Shown here one piece after another: positions 16,170 to 24,073 of a stretch of DNA of 32,605 bases (positions within the stretch are counted from its first letter, which is position 1; each line of letters begins with the position of its first letter). The position numbers were made by a program, and so were the translations under genes. The notes below the pieces were generated by a model. It was not told where the DNA came from and made no database searches. It saw only the letters and a program-made list of their open reading frames with translations. Origin of the DNA: Alphaproteobacteria bacterium (GTDB lineage: Bacteria > Pseudomonadota > Alphaproteobacteria > ATCC43930 > CGMCC-115725). The stretch covers positions 1 through 32,605 of the forward strand of contig JAJPHB010000002.1 in assembly GCA_021325525.1 (NCBI GenBank), read 5' to 3'.

Positions 16170-17269
16170 GAGGGCGACAGGAACTCGGCGATGGCGGCGA
16201 CGACGAGGCGCATTTCCTCTTCGGTGCCGATGGTGATGCGCAGCCATTCGGGGAGGCCGTAGCCGCGCATCTTGCGCGTCAGGATGCCGCGGCCCTGCAG
16301 ATAGGCGTAAGCGGCATCGGCGTTGCGCTCCGGCGCGTCTGGAAAGCGGACGATGACGAAATTGCCGACGCTGGGATTGACGGTGAGGCCGAGATTGCGC
16401 AGCTCCGCCGAGAACCAGGGCAGCCAGATGTCGTTGTGTGTGCGCGCGCGGTCGACGAAGGCCACGTCGGCCAGCGCCGCGACGCCCGCGGCTTGCGCCG
16501 CCGCATTGACGTTGAAGGCGCCGCGGACGCGGTTCAGCACGTCGGCGCCGGCGGGCGGGCAATAGGCCCAGCCGAGGCGGAGGCCGCCCAGCGCGTAGAT
16601 TTTGGAGAAGGTGCGCAGCATGACGACGTTCGGCGCCGCATCGACGAGCGCGATGCCGGGTTCGTAGTCGTTGCGCGCGACGAACTCGGCATAGGCGGCG
16701 TCGAGCACGAGGAGAATGCGGCGCGGCAGGCCGGCATGAAGGCGCCTCACCTCCTCGGCCGTGATATAGGTCCCCGTCGGGTTGTTGGGGTTGGCGAGAA
16801 AGACGATCCGCGTTCGCGGCGAGACGCGCTCCAGCAGCGCATCAACATCGGTCGTGAGGTTCTTCTCGGGCGCCGGCACGGGCGTGGCGCCGGCCGCGCG
16901 CGCCACGATCTCGTACATGAGAAAGCCGTGGCGGCTGTAGAGCACTTCATCGCCCGGCCCGGCATAGGCCTGCGCCAGCAGCGAGATGAGCTCGTCCGAG
17001 CCGGTGCCGCAGACGATGCGCGCCGGATCGAGGCCGTGATGCTTGCCGAGCGCCTCGCGCAGCGCGTTGGAGCCGCCATCCGGGTAGCGGTGGATGTCGC
17101 GCGACGCCGCCTCGTAGGCGGCGATCGCCTTGGGGCTCGGCCCCAGCGCGTTCTCGTTCGAGGCGAGGCGAATGATGCGCGCCGCGCCCGGCGCCTTCGA
17201 TTCGCCGCCGACATAGGCCTCGATATCGAGGATGCCGGGACGCGGCAGCGGGCCGCTCTCGCCGCTCAT
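16166..17269 (-). CDS. hisC: Histidinol-phosphate / aromatic aminotransferase (HisC)
   Basis: A 367-residue class I/II aminotransferase that uses pyridoxal phosphate. RLASNENALGPSP (34-46) starts the domain, NPNNPTG (160-166) is the family motif, and FSKIYALGGLRLGW (221-234) carries the PLP Lys223. The final RITIGTEEEM is typical of HisC. It normally converts imidazole-acetol phosphate to histidinol phosphate. Its position between chorismate mutase and prephenate dehydrogenase, with ATGA overlaps at both ends, suggests that it mainly or also transaminates prephenate, phenylpyruvate or hydroxyphenylpyruvate. Other his genes are not nearby. Confidence 0.95.
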   Translation of the reverse strand: MSGESGPLPRPGILDIEAYVGGESKAPGAARIIRLASNENALGPSPKAIAAYEAASRDIHRYPDGGSNALREALGKHHGLDPARIVCGTGSDELISLLAQAYAGPGDEVLYSRHGFLMYEIVARAAGATPVPAPEKNLTTDVDALLERVSPRTRIVFLANPNNPTGTYITAEEVRRLHAGLPRRILLVLDAAYAEFVARNDYEPGIALVDAAPNVVMLRTFSKIYALGGLRLGWAYCPPAGADVLNRVRGAFNVNAAAQAAGVAALADVAFVDRARTHNDIWLPWFSAELRNLGLTVNPSVGNFVIVRFPDAPERNADAAYAYLQGRGILTRKMRGYGLPEWLRITIGTEEEMRLVVAAIAEFLSPS

Positions 17270-18147
17270 GCGCGACGGCTCCAGCCAGCGCCGGCGCCGA
17301 GCGCCAGCGGCGCCGCGTAGCTGCCGAGGACGACGATGCGCTCGACCGTGGCGTCGAGGCGGTCGGCGAAGCGCCGCAGCCGCGCATCCTTTCCGGCGAC
17401 GAAGCCTGCGATGTCGAGGAGGTTCAAGCGGCTGCCCGGTCCCGCCTCGACCGAAGCGAAGAAGCTGCAGGGGAGGCTCGCCGATCCGAGCTCGGCGAAG
17501 AGCCGGGCGCGGCTGATGTCGCCGCGCGTCTCGACCACGACGAGCGAGCGGTCGTCGCCCGTCGCCTCCAGAGCGCCGCTGCCGATCACGAGCGCATCGG
17601 CCCCGTCGCCCCGGGCATTGCCGCGCCCGCCGAAGGGCAGGCGCGCCAGAACCCGCGGAGTCGCCTCGTCCTCGGAGACGATGAGACGCCACCAGGGATC
17701 GCGGTCGTCCTCCTCCGGCAAGGGCAGGACGCCGACGGTCGCCTGCCCGTCGGTGACGGCGCGGATGACTTGCCCCACCGAGCGATAGGGCGTCATGACG
17801 GAATGGCTGCCGAAATGATCGCGCGCCAGATCCCAATAGCCGCTGCCCGGGCCGGCGACGAAGACGGCGACGGCAAAATCGGTCTGCATGCTGACCATCG
17901 CCGTCAGCATCTCGCGCCACATGCGCACGAGGGCGGCGGCGGGAAACTTGCCGGAATGGCGGCCGACGAGGCGGCGCAGGATCGCCGCCTCGCGCCCGGG
18001 CCGCAGGGGCGGCAGGCGGCCGCGGCGCTTCTGCGCGGCGATCGCCTCGACGACCTCCGTCCGCGCCATCAACAAATCGTGCAGCTGATCATCGATCTCG
18101 TCGATGCGCCGGCGCAAATCGTCGAGATTCGGGGTGCTCATGGCCAT
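17266..18147 (-). CDS. Chorismate mutase with degenerate prephenate-dehydratase-like tail
   Basis: A 293-residue protein. Residues 7-90 are an AroQ-type chorismate mutase (LDDLRRRIDEIDDQLHDLLM, then RTEVVEAIAAQKRR and PGREAAILRRL), with the Arg, Lys and Glu positions needed for chorismate to prephenate conversion. From about 92 on (VAVFVAGPGSGYWDLARDHF, IRAVTDGQATVGVLPLPEED, ending in SLVVVETRGD and a regulatory-like stretch) it has the length and rhythm of the two-lobed prephenate dehydratase domain. The catalytic TRF motif seems absent: the aligned place reads GDDRSLVVVE. Dehydratase activity is therefore doubtful; the tail may be regulatory. The gene leads the operon CM-hisC-tyrC. ATG 18147 and 18141 are both possible starts; neither has a strong ribosome-binding site. 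Confidence 0.88.
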   Translation of the reverse strand: MAMSTPNLDDLRRRIDEIDDQLHDLLMARTEVVEAIAAQKRRGRLPPLRPGREAAILRRLVGRHSGKFPAAALVRMWREMLTAMVSMQTDFAVAVFVAGPGSGYWDLARDHFGSHSVMTPYRSVGQVIRAVTDGQATVGVLPLPEEDDRDPWWRLIVSEDEATPRVLARLPFGGRGNARGDGADALVIGSGALEATGDDRSLVVVETRGDISRARLFAELGSASLPCSFFASVEAGPGSRLNLLDIAGFVAGKDARLRRFADRLDATVERIVVLGSYAAPLALGAGAGWSRRA

Positions 18148-18176
18148 GTGCGGATCGGAACGAGGCAAGGGCGATA

Positions 18177-18205
18177 CTGATAATTCGGGGCGCCGGCGAA
18201 AGCAA
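18177..18205 (-). promoter_or_regulatory. Candidate promoter of the chorismate mutase-hisC-tyrC operon
   Basis: On the minus strand TTGCTT (18205-18200) and TATCAG (18182-18177) are separated by 17 bp, about 30 bases upstream of the ATG. The -35 is imperfect. It is back to back with the metX promoter. Confidence 0.4.
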
Positions 18206-18213
18206 AGAAAACG

Positions 18214-18243
18214 TTGACACCCTTCGCCCCCCATCCCTAGCTA
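18214..18243 (+). promoter_or_regulatory. Candidate promoter of metX-metW
   Basis: A perfect TTGACA (18214-18219) is followed after 17-18 bp by CTAGCTA (18237-18243), a poor but possible -10 element for an alphaproteobacterial sigma-70 promoter. The leader to the GTG at 18313 would be about 65 bases and contains a hairpin, GCGCGCC (18253-18259) with GGCGCGC (18274-18280). I looked for a SAM-II riboswitch core here and did not find one. Confidence 0.45.
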
Positions 18244-18312
18244 TGCAGCGTCGCGCGCCGCCGCTCCGCGAGGGGCGCGCCCCCGTCGAGAGCTCGGGAG
18301 ACAGGCGCCTCC

Positions 18313-19476
18313 GTGTCCGCTCAGAAACCGCGTACCGTCCCCGGCGAGGTTGCCTGGCCGGGCCGCCGCCTCGAAGTGGCGGAGCCGCTGCGCCTCGATT
18401 GCGGCGCCCTTCTCGGCCCTTTCACCATCGCCTATCAGACCTACGGCACGCTCAACGCCGAGCGCAGCAACGCCATTCTCGCCTGCCATGCGCTGACCGG
18501 CGACCAATTCCTCGCCGAGCCGCATCCGATCACGGGCAAGCCCGGCTGGTGGGCGAGCTTGGCCGGCCCGGGCAAGGTGCTCGACACCGACCGCTACTTC
18601 ATCATCTGCGTCAACGTGCTCGGCGGCTGCATGGGGACGAGCGGGCCCAAGGAGATCAATCCCGCGACGGGCGAGCCCTGGGGCCTCTCCTTCCCGGTCA
18701 TCACCATCGCCGACATCGTGCGCGCGCAGAAGCTCGTCATCGACCACCTTGGCATCGAGACGCTGTTCTGCGTCATCGGCGGATCGATGGGCGGAATGCA
18801 GGTGCTGCAATGGGCGGCGACCTACCCCGAGCGCGTCTTCGCCGCCGTCCCGATCGCCTGCGCGGCACGCCATTCGGCGCAGAACATCGCCTTCCACGAG
18901 GTCGGGCGGCAGGCGATCATGGCCGATCCCGATTGGTGCGGCGGCGCCTATCTGACGAAGGGCCGTCGCCCGGCGCGCGGCCTCGCCGTGGCGCGCATGG
19001 CGGCGCATATCACCTATCTCTCCGAGCGGGCGCTGCACCGCAAATTCGGGCGCAACCTGCAGAACCGGCAGGCCGTGACCTACGGCTTCGATGCCGACTT
19101 CCAGGTCGAGAGCTATCTGCGCCATCAGGGCATCGCCTTCGTCGACCGGTTCGACGCCAACTCCTATCTCTACATCACGCGCGCCTGCGATTATTTCGAC
19201 CTCGCCGCCGAGCATGGCGGCGTCCTCGCCAATGCCTTCCGCGGCACCAAGACGCGGTTCTGCTGCATCTCCTTCACGAGCGACTGGCTCTACCCCACGG
19301 CCGAGAACCGCGCCATCGTGCACGCGCTCAACGCCGCCGCCGCCAATGTCAGCTTCGTCGAGATCGAGACGGACAAGGGCCATGACGCCTTCCTTCTCGA
19401 CGAGCCGGAATTCTTCGCGACCTTGCGCGGCTTTCTCGGCGGCTGCGCCGAGCGCCGCGGCCTCGCCGCCCGATGA
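18313..19476 (+). CDS. metX: Homoserine O-acetyltransferase (MetX)
   Basis: A 387-residue alpha/beta-hydrolase-fold enzyme that acetylates L-homoserine with acetyl-CoA, the first committed step of methionine synthesis. The nucleophile Ser158 is in GGSMGG (156-161). The acid and base are Asp324 (FTSDWLYP) and His357 (DKGHDAF). [16 protein letters not shown] and [12 protein letters not shown] are family hallmarks. Some MetX-like enzymes use succinyl-CoA instead; the length and motifs do not settle this. The start is GTG, with GGGAG 12 bases upstream. The stop overlaps the metW start (ATGA). It diverges from the aromatic operon. Confidence 0.96.
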   Translation: MSAQKPRTVPGEVAWPGRRLEVAEPLRLDCGALLGPFTIAYQTYGTLNAERSNAILACHALTGDQFLAEPHPITGKPGWWASLAGPGKVLDTDRYFIICVNVLGGCMGTSGPKEINPATGEPWGLSFPVITIADIVRAQKLVIDHLGIETLFCVIGGSMGGMQVLQWAATYPERVFAAVPIACAARHSAQNIAFHEVGRQAIMADPDWCGGAYLTKGRRPARGLAVARMAAHITYLSERALHRKFGRNLQNRQAVTYGFDADFQVESYLRHQGIAFVDRFDANSYLYITRACDYFDLAAEHGGVLANAFRGTKTRFCCISFTSDWLYPTAENRAIVHALNAAAANVSFVEIETDKGHDAFLLDEPEFFATLRGFLGGCAERRGLAAR

Positions 19477-20177
19477 GCCCGCAACCGGCCCGCCGCCCGC
19501 GCGCCGTGCCGCAGGGAGGCGAGGACGCCGCCGGCAGGACCCGGCCCGCCCTCGTCACCGCGCCGCCGCCCGGCGACATCCGCGGCGACCTCCGCCTCAT
19601 CGCCGAGATGGTGAACCCGGGCGCCCGCGTCCTCGACATCGGCTGCGGCGACGGCGAGCTTCTGGCGTTTCTGGCCCGCGAGAAGGCCGTCGACGGCCGC
19701 GGCATGGAGCTCAGCCAATCCGGCGTCAATGCCTGCGTCAGCCACGGCCTGCCCGTCATTCAGGGCGATGCCGACCACGACCTCGCCGACTATCCGAGCG
19801 ACGCCTTCGACTACGCCATTCTGAGCCAGACCCTGCAGGCGACGCGCAATCCACGCCTCGTCATCGCCAATCTCGTGCGCATCGGCCGTCGCGCCATCGT
19901 CTCCTTTCCGAATTTCGGGCATTGGCGCATCCGCCTCAGCCTGCTCTTCTCCGGCCGCATGCCGGTGACGCATCTCTTGAGCCACGCCTGGTACGACACG
20001 CCCAACATCCATCTCTGCACGATCAAGGATTTCGTCGCGCTCTGCCACGAGCTCGGCATCGTCATCGAGCGCAGCCTGACGCTCGACCGCGCCGGGCAGC
20101 CCTTCACGCTCGATCCCGGCGGGGGCCTCGCCAACCTCTTGGCGGAGCAGGCGCTTTTCCTGCTGCGCAAGGCATGA
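19473..20177 (+). CDS. metW: Methionine biosynthesis protein MetW
   Basis: A 234-residue methyltransferase-fold protein. [11 protein letters not shown] (53-63) is the SAM-binding motif I, followed by the MetW-typical [40 protein letters not shown] and [20 protein letters not shown]. MetW partners MetX in homoserine acetylation in bacteria that carry the pair; its catalytic role is not fully settled. The first 35 residues form a polar Arg/Pro-rich extension absent from shorter MetW proteins. The true start could be further in, but ATG 19473 overlaps the metX stop by four bases, which favours coupling. Confidence 0.95.
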   Translation: MSPQPARRPRAVPQGGEDAAGRTRPALVTAPPPGDIRGDLRLIAEMVNPGARVLDIGCGDGELLAFLAREKAVDGRGMELSQSGVNACVSHGLPVIQGDADHDLADYPSDAFDYAILSQTLQATRNPRLVIANLVRIGRRAIVSFPNFGHWRIRLSLLFSGRMPVTHLLSHAWYDTPNIHLCTIKDFVALCHELGIVIERSLTLDRAGQPFTLDPGGGLANLLAEQALFLLRKA

Positions 20178-20258
20178 TGCTGGGGCCGAGAGCAGCCTTT
20201 CCAATCCCAGCCATTCGCGGCACAATGTCGGCGTCCGCCCTTCGCACCCAGGGGAATC

Positions 20259-20486
20259 ATGACCCAGTACGACCGACGCCTCAGCGACAAGCTGCTCGTC
20301 GCCTTCGATCAAGCCTGCGATCAGAACCTGGTCGCCGTCGCCGAGCTGCTGCTGCGCGCCTTGGAGATGACGCTGACCCGCGAGGGTGGCCCCAAGAGCG
20401 TCGACAAGCGCCAGGATCTGGGTCCGGTCATCGCCGCCTATGCGCGGCTGAAGGAGCTGCAGGACACGACCGCGAAGCGCTCGTGA
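20259..20486 (+). CDS. Small conserved-looking protein of unknown function
   Basis: A 75-residue, charged, mostly helical protein (RLSDKLLVAFDQACDQNLVA, ELLLRALEMTLTRE, VIAAYARLKELQDT) without signal peptide, Cys pair or membrane segment. The ATG is preceded by AGGGGAAT, a good ribosome-binding site, and the codon pattern matches its neighbours, so it is probably real. It follows metW by 81 bases on the same strand. I do not recognise a family. It ends 30 bases before the convergent amidase gene. Confidence 0.7.
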   Translation: MTQYDRRLSDKLLVAFDQACDQNLVAVAELLLRALEMTLTREGGPKSVDKRQDLGPVIAAYARLKELQDTTAKRS

Positions 20487-20516
20487 TGCCGCCGGCCGAA
20501 GCGGGCTCCTCGGCCC

Positions 20517-21332
20517 TCAGGCCTTCACCACGAAATCGAAATAATCGTTGACCGAGCGGGCGAGGCTGAGCGCCAGCTTCTGCCGGTAGGAGGGGGTGCG
20601 CAGCGAGCGCTCCTCCTCGCGGTTGGAGAGCGCGCCGAGCTCGACCAGCGCCGAGGGAATGTCGGGCGCCTTAAGGACGGCGAAGCCGGCCGAGCGGTGG
20701 CTGTTGTTAAGGAGCCGCACCTCGTGGCCGAGCTCGGTCACGAGCCGGCGGGCGAGGGCGATCGAGAGGTTGTTCGTCTGCCGCCGCGCCAGATCGATGA
20801 GGATCGTGCTGACCTCGGGCGCGTGCCGCGACAGATCGATGCCGGCGATGAGATCCACCTTGTTCTCGCGCGCCGCGAGCGCCGCCGCCTCCTGGTCCGA
20901 GGCTTTCTCCGAGAGGGTGAAGACCGAGGCGCCGCGCATCTCGGGGCTGGGCAAGGCGTCGGCATGGATCGAGAGGAACAGCTCGCCATTGGCGGCGCGC
21001 GCCCGCGCGACGCGCTCCTGCAGCGGCACGAATTCATCGTCGGTCCGCGTCAGCACCACCGCATAGCGCCGGCTCGCCTCGAGCGTCTGCGCGAGCAGCA
21101 TCGTCGTCTCGAAGGCGATCTCCTTCTCATAGATGCCGCTGAGGCCGATGGCGCCGGGGTCGATGCCGCCATGGCCGGCATCGATCACGATGATGTGCTT
21201 GCGCGGCGCCGGCCGCTGGCGTGCCTGCGCCAGGGCGGGCGCGGCGACCGACGAAGCCCCGGCGGCCAGCGTCGCCGCGGCGGCGGCCAAACGGCCCATG
21301 AGCGCACGTCTTCCGATCTTGCGGTCGGCCAT
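20517..21332 (-). CDS. N-acetylmuramoyl-L-alanine amidase, Tat-exported (AmiC-like)
   Basis: A 271-residue periplasmic enzyme that cuts the bond between MurNAc and the stem peptide in peptidoglycan. The N-terminus (RKIGRRALMGRLAAAAATLA, cleavage near ALA-QA at about 36) has twin Arg and a mild hydrophobic core, so Tat export is likely. The Amidase_3 domain has the zinc ligands His54 (DAGHGG), Glu69 (IYEKEIAF) and His123 (SIHAD), and the catalytic Glu231 (VELGALSN). Compared with E. coli AmiC it lacks the AMIN targeting domain, so division-site targeting would differ. I chose ATG 21332; a GTG directly before it is also possible. It would act in daughter-cell separation. The upstream region is AT-rich and holds a CtrA-like motif. 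Confidence 0.93.
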   Translation of the reverse strand: MADRKIGRRALMGRLAAAAATLAAGASSVAAPALAQARQRPAPRKHIIVIDAGHGGIDPGAIGLSGIYEKEIAFETTMLLAQTLEASRRYAVVLTRTDDEFVPLQERVARARAANGELFLSIHADALPSPEMRGASVFTLSEKASDQEAAALAARENKVDLIAGIDLSRHAPEVSTILIDLARRQTNNLSIALARRLVTELGHEVRLLNNSHRSAGFAVLKAPDIPSALVELGALSNREEERSLRTPSYRQKLALSLARSVNDYFDFVVKA

Positions 21333-21500
21333 CACGCACCTGCCTTCCCGTTGCGCCGACGGACCGTCGCGGCCGGCGCGAAACCGCTACCATAAGTGCA
21401 AAATGAACAATATTCCATATCTAATTGGGTTCGCACCTAAAAACAATTTAATCCACAGGCGCTCCGAAGGCTGGGCACCCACATCCACGGTAGCGGCGCG

Positions 21501-21508
21501 ATGGTTAA
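21501..21508 (-). promoter_or_regulatory. CtrA-like 8-mer upstream of the amidase gene
   Basis: TTAACCAT is read on the minus strand, about 170 bases upstream of the amidase ATG. It matches the short CtrA motif reported for Caulobacter and rhizobia. CtrA controls cell-cycle and envelope genes, so the context is suitable, but a single 8-mer is weak evidence. It also lies upstream of the EamA gene at 21624. Confidence 0.3.
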
Positions 21509-21623
21509 TAACGGTTGAAGAGCGGAGGGCGTCTTCGCCGGCACTTGGCGCCCGACGGCTTGCGGCGGCTATGCGCCGGGACCAAGATGCGCCGCGTCAC
21601 CGGGGACGGGAAAGCATCGGGTC

Positions 21624-22532
21624 ATGGCGGACGGGGCGGCACGGCGAGCGGCAGCCCAGAGCCCGCTGCGCGGCATTCTCTGCATGCTCGCGGGCGGCGC
21701 CTGCTTTGCCGTCATGGACGCCCTCGTCAAATGGGTGTCGCCCCGTTTCTCCGTCGTCGAGATCATCCTCTTCCGCTCCGCCTTCGCCTTCCTGCCCATC
21801 CTATGGCAGCTCCGGCGCGAAGGCGGGCGCGGCGCCTTGAAGACGCGGCGCTTTGGCGACCATATCGCCCGCTCGCTCTTCGGCTTCGTCTCGCTCGCCT
21901 GCTTCATCTACGCCTTCGGCCGCATGCCGCTCGCCGATGTCGTGGCGATCGGCTTCTCGGCGCCGATCTTCATCACCGCCTTGTCGGTGCCGCTCCTCGG
22001 CGAGAGCGTCGGCCTCAGGCGCTGGAGCGCGGTCCTCGTCGGCTTCGCCGGCGTCCTCGTCATGGTGCGGCCGGGCAGCGGCATGTTCGAGGCGAACGCC
22101 CTCGTCGCGCTGGTCGGGACCTTGCTTTACGGCCTCGCCATGATCTGCATCCGCCGGCTCGGCGGGACCGAGAGCACGGGCGCGATCGCCTTCTATTACA
22201 CGCTGAGCTGCACCGTCATCGGAACGGCCGCCCTCCCCTTCGCCTGGACGGCCCCCGGCCCGGTCGATGCGGCGCTCTTGACCGCGATCGGCCTCATCGG
22301 CGGCTGCGGCCAGCTCTTCGTCACCGCGGCATTCCGCATCGGACCCGCCGCGGTCATCGCGCCCTTCGACTATGCCTCGATGATCTATGCGGCGCTGCTC
22401 GGCTATGCCGTATGGGGCGACGTACCGGACGGGCCGCTGCTCCTCGGCGCGGCCATCGTCGTCGCGAGCGGACTCTACATCCTCCGCCGCGAGGCGCGGC
22501 AGCGCGCACGGCGCGAGCACGCCGCCGCATGA
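21624..22532 (+). CDS. EamA (DMT) family transporter
   Basis: A 302-residue inner-membrane protein with about ten helices in two EamA repeats. GILCMLAGGACFAVMDALVK opens the first, and PLLGESVGLRRWSAVLVGFA closes it. The second begins near ALVALVGTLLYGLAMICIRR and ends with AVWGDVPDGPLLLGAAIVVA. It resembles RarD/RhaT-type exporters of small metabolites; the substrate is unknown. The ribosome-binding site is weak (GGGAA about 13 bases upstream). It converges on the GNAT gene with 3 bases between stops. It has a basic C-terminal tail (RREARQRARREHAAA). Confidence 0.9.
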   Translation: MADGAARRAAAQSPLRGILCMLAGGACFAVMDALVKWVSPRFSVVEIILFRSAFAFLPILWQLRREGGRGALKTRRFGDHIARSLFGFVSLACFIYAFGRMPLADVVAIGFSAPIFITALSVPLLGESVGLRRWSAVLVGFAGVLVMVRPGSGMFEANALVALVGTLLYGLAMICIRRLGGTESTGAIAFYYTLSCTVIGTAALPFAWTAPGPVDAALLTAIGLIGGCGQLFVTAAFRIGPAAVIAPFDYASMIYAALLGYAVWGDVPDGPLLLGAAIVVASGLYILRREARQRARREHAAA

Positions 22533-22535
22533 GCC

Positions 22536-23060
22536 TCAAGCGGCGAGGAGCTTGTAGTAGAGGGCTGTCGCGTGGAAGTGGCCGTGCCCGTCGCTGATGT
22601 AATCGGGAATGATGCCGGCGCGGGTGTAGTCGAGCTTCTGGTAGAGCACCTCGGCCTCGTCGCCGAGCCGGGTGTCGAGGGTGATGAGACGGATCCCGCG
22701 CTTGGCGGCCAGATCCTCCGCCGCGGCGATGAGCTGGCGCGCCAAGCCGCGGCGGCGATGGCTCTTGCGCACCAGCAGCTTCAGCATCTCGGCGCGATGA
22801 CGGCCGTTCTGCCGGGTCGTGAAGCCGAGCTGGACGGCGCCCACGATCTTTCCCTTCTCATCGCGCGCGACAAGCAGGGCCTGCAAGCCGGAGACGAGAT
22901 CGCAGGCGACGTCGCCCCAATAGGAGATGCCGCGCTCGCGGTCGAAGGGCAGGGTGAAGCCGACCGAGGCGCCGCCCTCGACGGCGTCGGCAAGCAGCTC
23001 CAAAAGCTCGCGCCGCATCGAAGGATCGTCGATCGCGGCGATTTGCGCGATTTCGGCCAT
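22536..23060 (-). CDS. GNAT-family N-acetyltransferase
   Basis: A 174-residue cytoplasmic acetyltransferase that would use acetyl-CoA to modify an amine. The acetyl-CoA-binding motif A is LLVRKSHRRRGLARQL (95-110), with the R-x-x-G-x-A pattern. LITLDTRLGDEAEVLYQKLD and YTRAGIIPDY follow, as in GNAT motif B. I chose ATG 23060, which has GAGGG seven bases upstream. An ATG at 23078 would overlap the stop of the reductase gene by eight bases and is the alternative. It is the last gene in the thiolase / alcohol dehydrogenase / reductase run. The substrate is unknown. Confidence 0.88.
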   Translation of the reverse strand: MAEIAQIAAIDDPSMRRELLELLADAVEGGASVGFTLPFDRERGISYWGDVACDLVSGLQALLVARDEKGKIVGAVQLGFTTRQNGRHRAEMLKLLVRKSHRRRGLARQLIAAAEDLAAKRGIRLITLDTRLGDEAEVLYQKLDYTRAGIIPDYISDGHGHFHATALYYKLLAA

Positions 23061-23070
23061 GACGGCACCC

Positions 23071-24063
23071 TCAGGCATTGACGTCGACGACGACGCGCCC
23101 CCGCGTCTCGCCTTTCAGAATGCGCGGCCCGAGCGCCGGCAGCGCGCCGAGCGGCACCGTCTCGGTCATGGCGTCGAGCGCGTCCATGGGGAGATCGGCA
23201 ACGAGGCGATGCCATGCTTCGCGCCGCTGCGGCTGCGGGCACAGCACCGAATCGATGCCGAGCAGGTTGACGCCGCGCAGCAGGAAGGGGATGACGCTCG
23301 CCGGAAGATCGTTGCCGCCGGCAAGCCCGCACGCCGCGACGCTGGCGCGATATTTGAGCTGCGTCAGGATGGTGGCGAGGGTGGTGCTGCCGACGGCGTC
23401 GACGGCGCCGGCCCAACGCTCGGTCTGGAGCGGCCGCGCCGGCGCCGTCGCCAGCTCGCCGCGGTCGATGATGGCGGCGGCGCCCAGCCGGCGCAGGTAA
23501 TCATGCGTCGCCGGCCGGCCCGTCGAGGCCGTCACCTGATGACCGAGCTTCGCCAGGACGGCGATGGCGATGCTGCCGAGGCCGCCGGCCGCGCCCGTCA
23601 CCAGCACCTCGCCGGCGCCCGGCGCGAGGCCGTGGCGCTCCAGCGCCATGACGGCGAGCATCGCGGTAAACCCCGCCGTGCCGATCGCCATGGCGCGCTT
23701 CGTCGACAACCCCTCCGGCAGCTTGACCAGCATGCCGGCATCGACGCGCGCCTTCTGCGCATACCCGCCCCAGCGCGTCTCGCCGACGCGCCAGCCGGTG
23801 AGGACGACCCTGTCGCCGGGGCGGAACTCGGCGGCCTCCGAGCGCTCGACCGTGCCGGCGAAATCGACGCCGGGGACATGCGGATAGGCGCGGACGAGGC
23901 GCCCCAAGCCGCCCAGAATCATGCCGTCCTTGTAGTTGAGGGTCGAATATTCGACGGCGACCGTGACGTTGCCGTCCGGCAGCGCCGCCTCCTCCAGCTT
24001 TTCGATCCGCGGCTCGACCTTGCCGCCCGCTTCGTGAAGAACGAGAGCCGTGAACGCGCTCAT
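23071..24063 (-). CDS. MDR-family quinone / acryloyl-CoA reductase (YhdH/AcuI-like)
   Basis: A 330-residue zinc-free medium-chain dehydrogenase. The N-terminal GroES-like domain has STLNYKDGMIL (40-50) and PHVPGVDFAGTV, both typical of the YhdH/AcuI group. The NADPH-binding Rossmann motif is VLVTGAAGGLGS (153-164). The C-terminal part includes FLLRGVNLLGIDSV. AcuI reduces acryloyl-CoA to propionyl-CoA with NADPH; YhdH is its E. coli relative. The length fits. No zinc-site cysteines are seen. It follows the iron-type alcohol dehydrogenase gene by 10 bases on the same strand, so co-transcription is likely. Activity on acryloyl-CoA is inferred from the subfamily. Confidence 0.9.
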   Translation of the reverse strand: MSAFTALVLHEAGGKVEPRIEKLEEAALPDGNVTVAVEYSTLNYKDGMILGGLGRLVRAYPHVPGVDFAGTVERSEAAEFRPGDRVVLTGWRVGETRWGGYAQKARVDAGMLVKLPEGLSTKRAMAIGTAGFTAMLAVMALERHGLAPGAGEVLVTGAAGGLGSIAIAVLAKLGHQVTASTGRPATHDYLRRLGAAAIIDRGELATAPARPLQTERWAGAVDAVGSTTLATILTQLKYRASVAACGLAGGNDLPASVIPFLLRGVNLLGIDSVLCPQPQRREAWHRLVADLPMDALDAMTETVPLGALPALGPRILKGETRGRVVVDVNA

Positions 24064-24073
24064 CCCCGCATCC

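Noticed and set aside
17266-18147. Functional bifunctional P-protein (chorismate mutase plus prephenate dehydratase)
   Set aside because: The dehydratase TRF motif and a clear ACT domain signature are not found, so only the mutase part is annotated as active.
18241-18312. SAM-II or other SAM riboswitch upstream of metX
   Set aside because: Such elements often precede metX/metA in alphaproteobacteria, but this leader is GC-rich, contains a simple hairpin and lacks the conserved A/U-rich core.
21448-21458. DnaA box suggestion (TTTAATCCACAG)
   Set aside because: It has an extra A compared with TTATCCACA, is single, and no replication or partition gene is nearby, so an origin is not supported.
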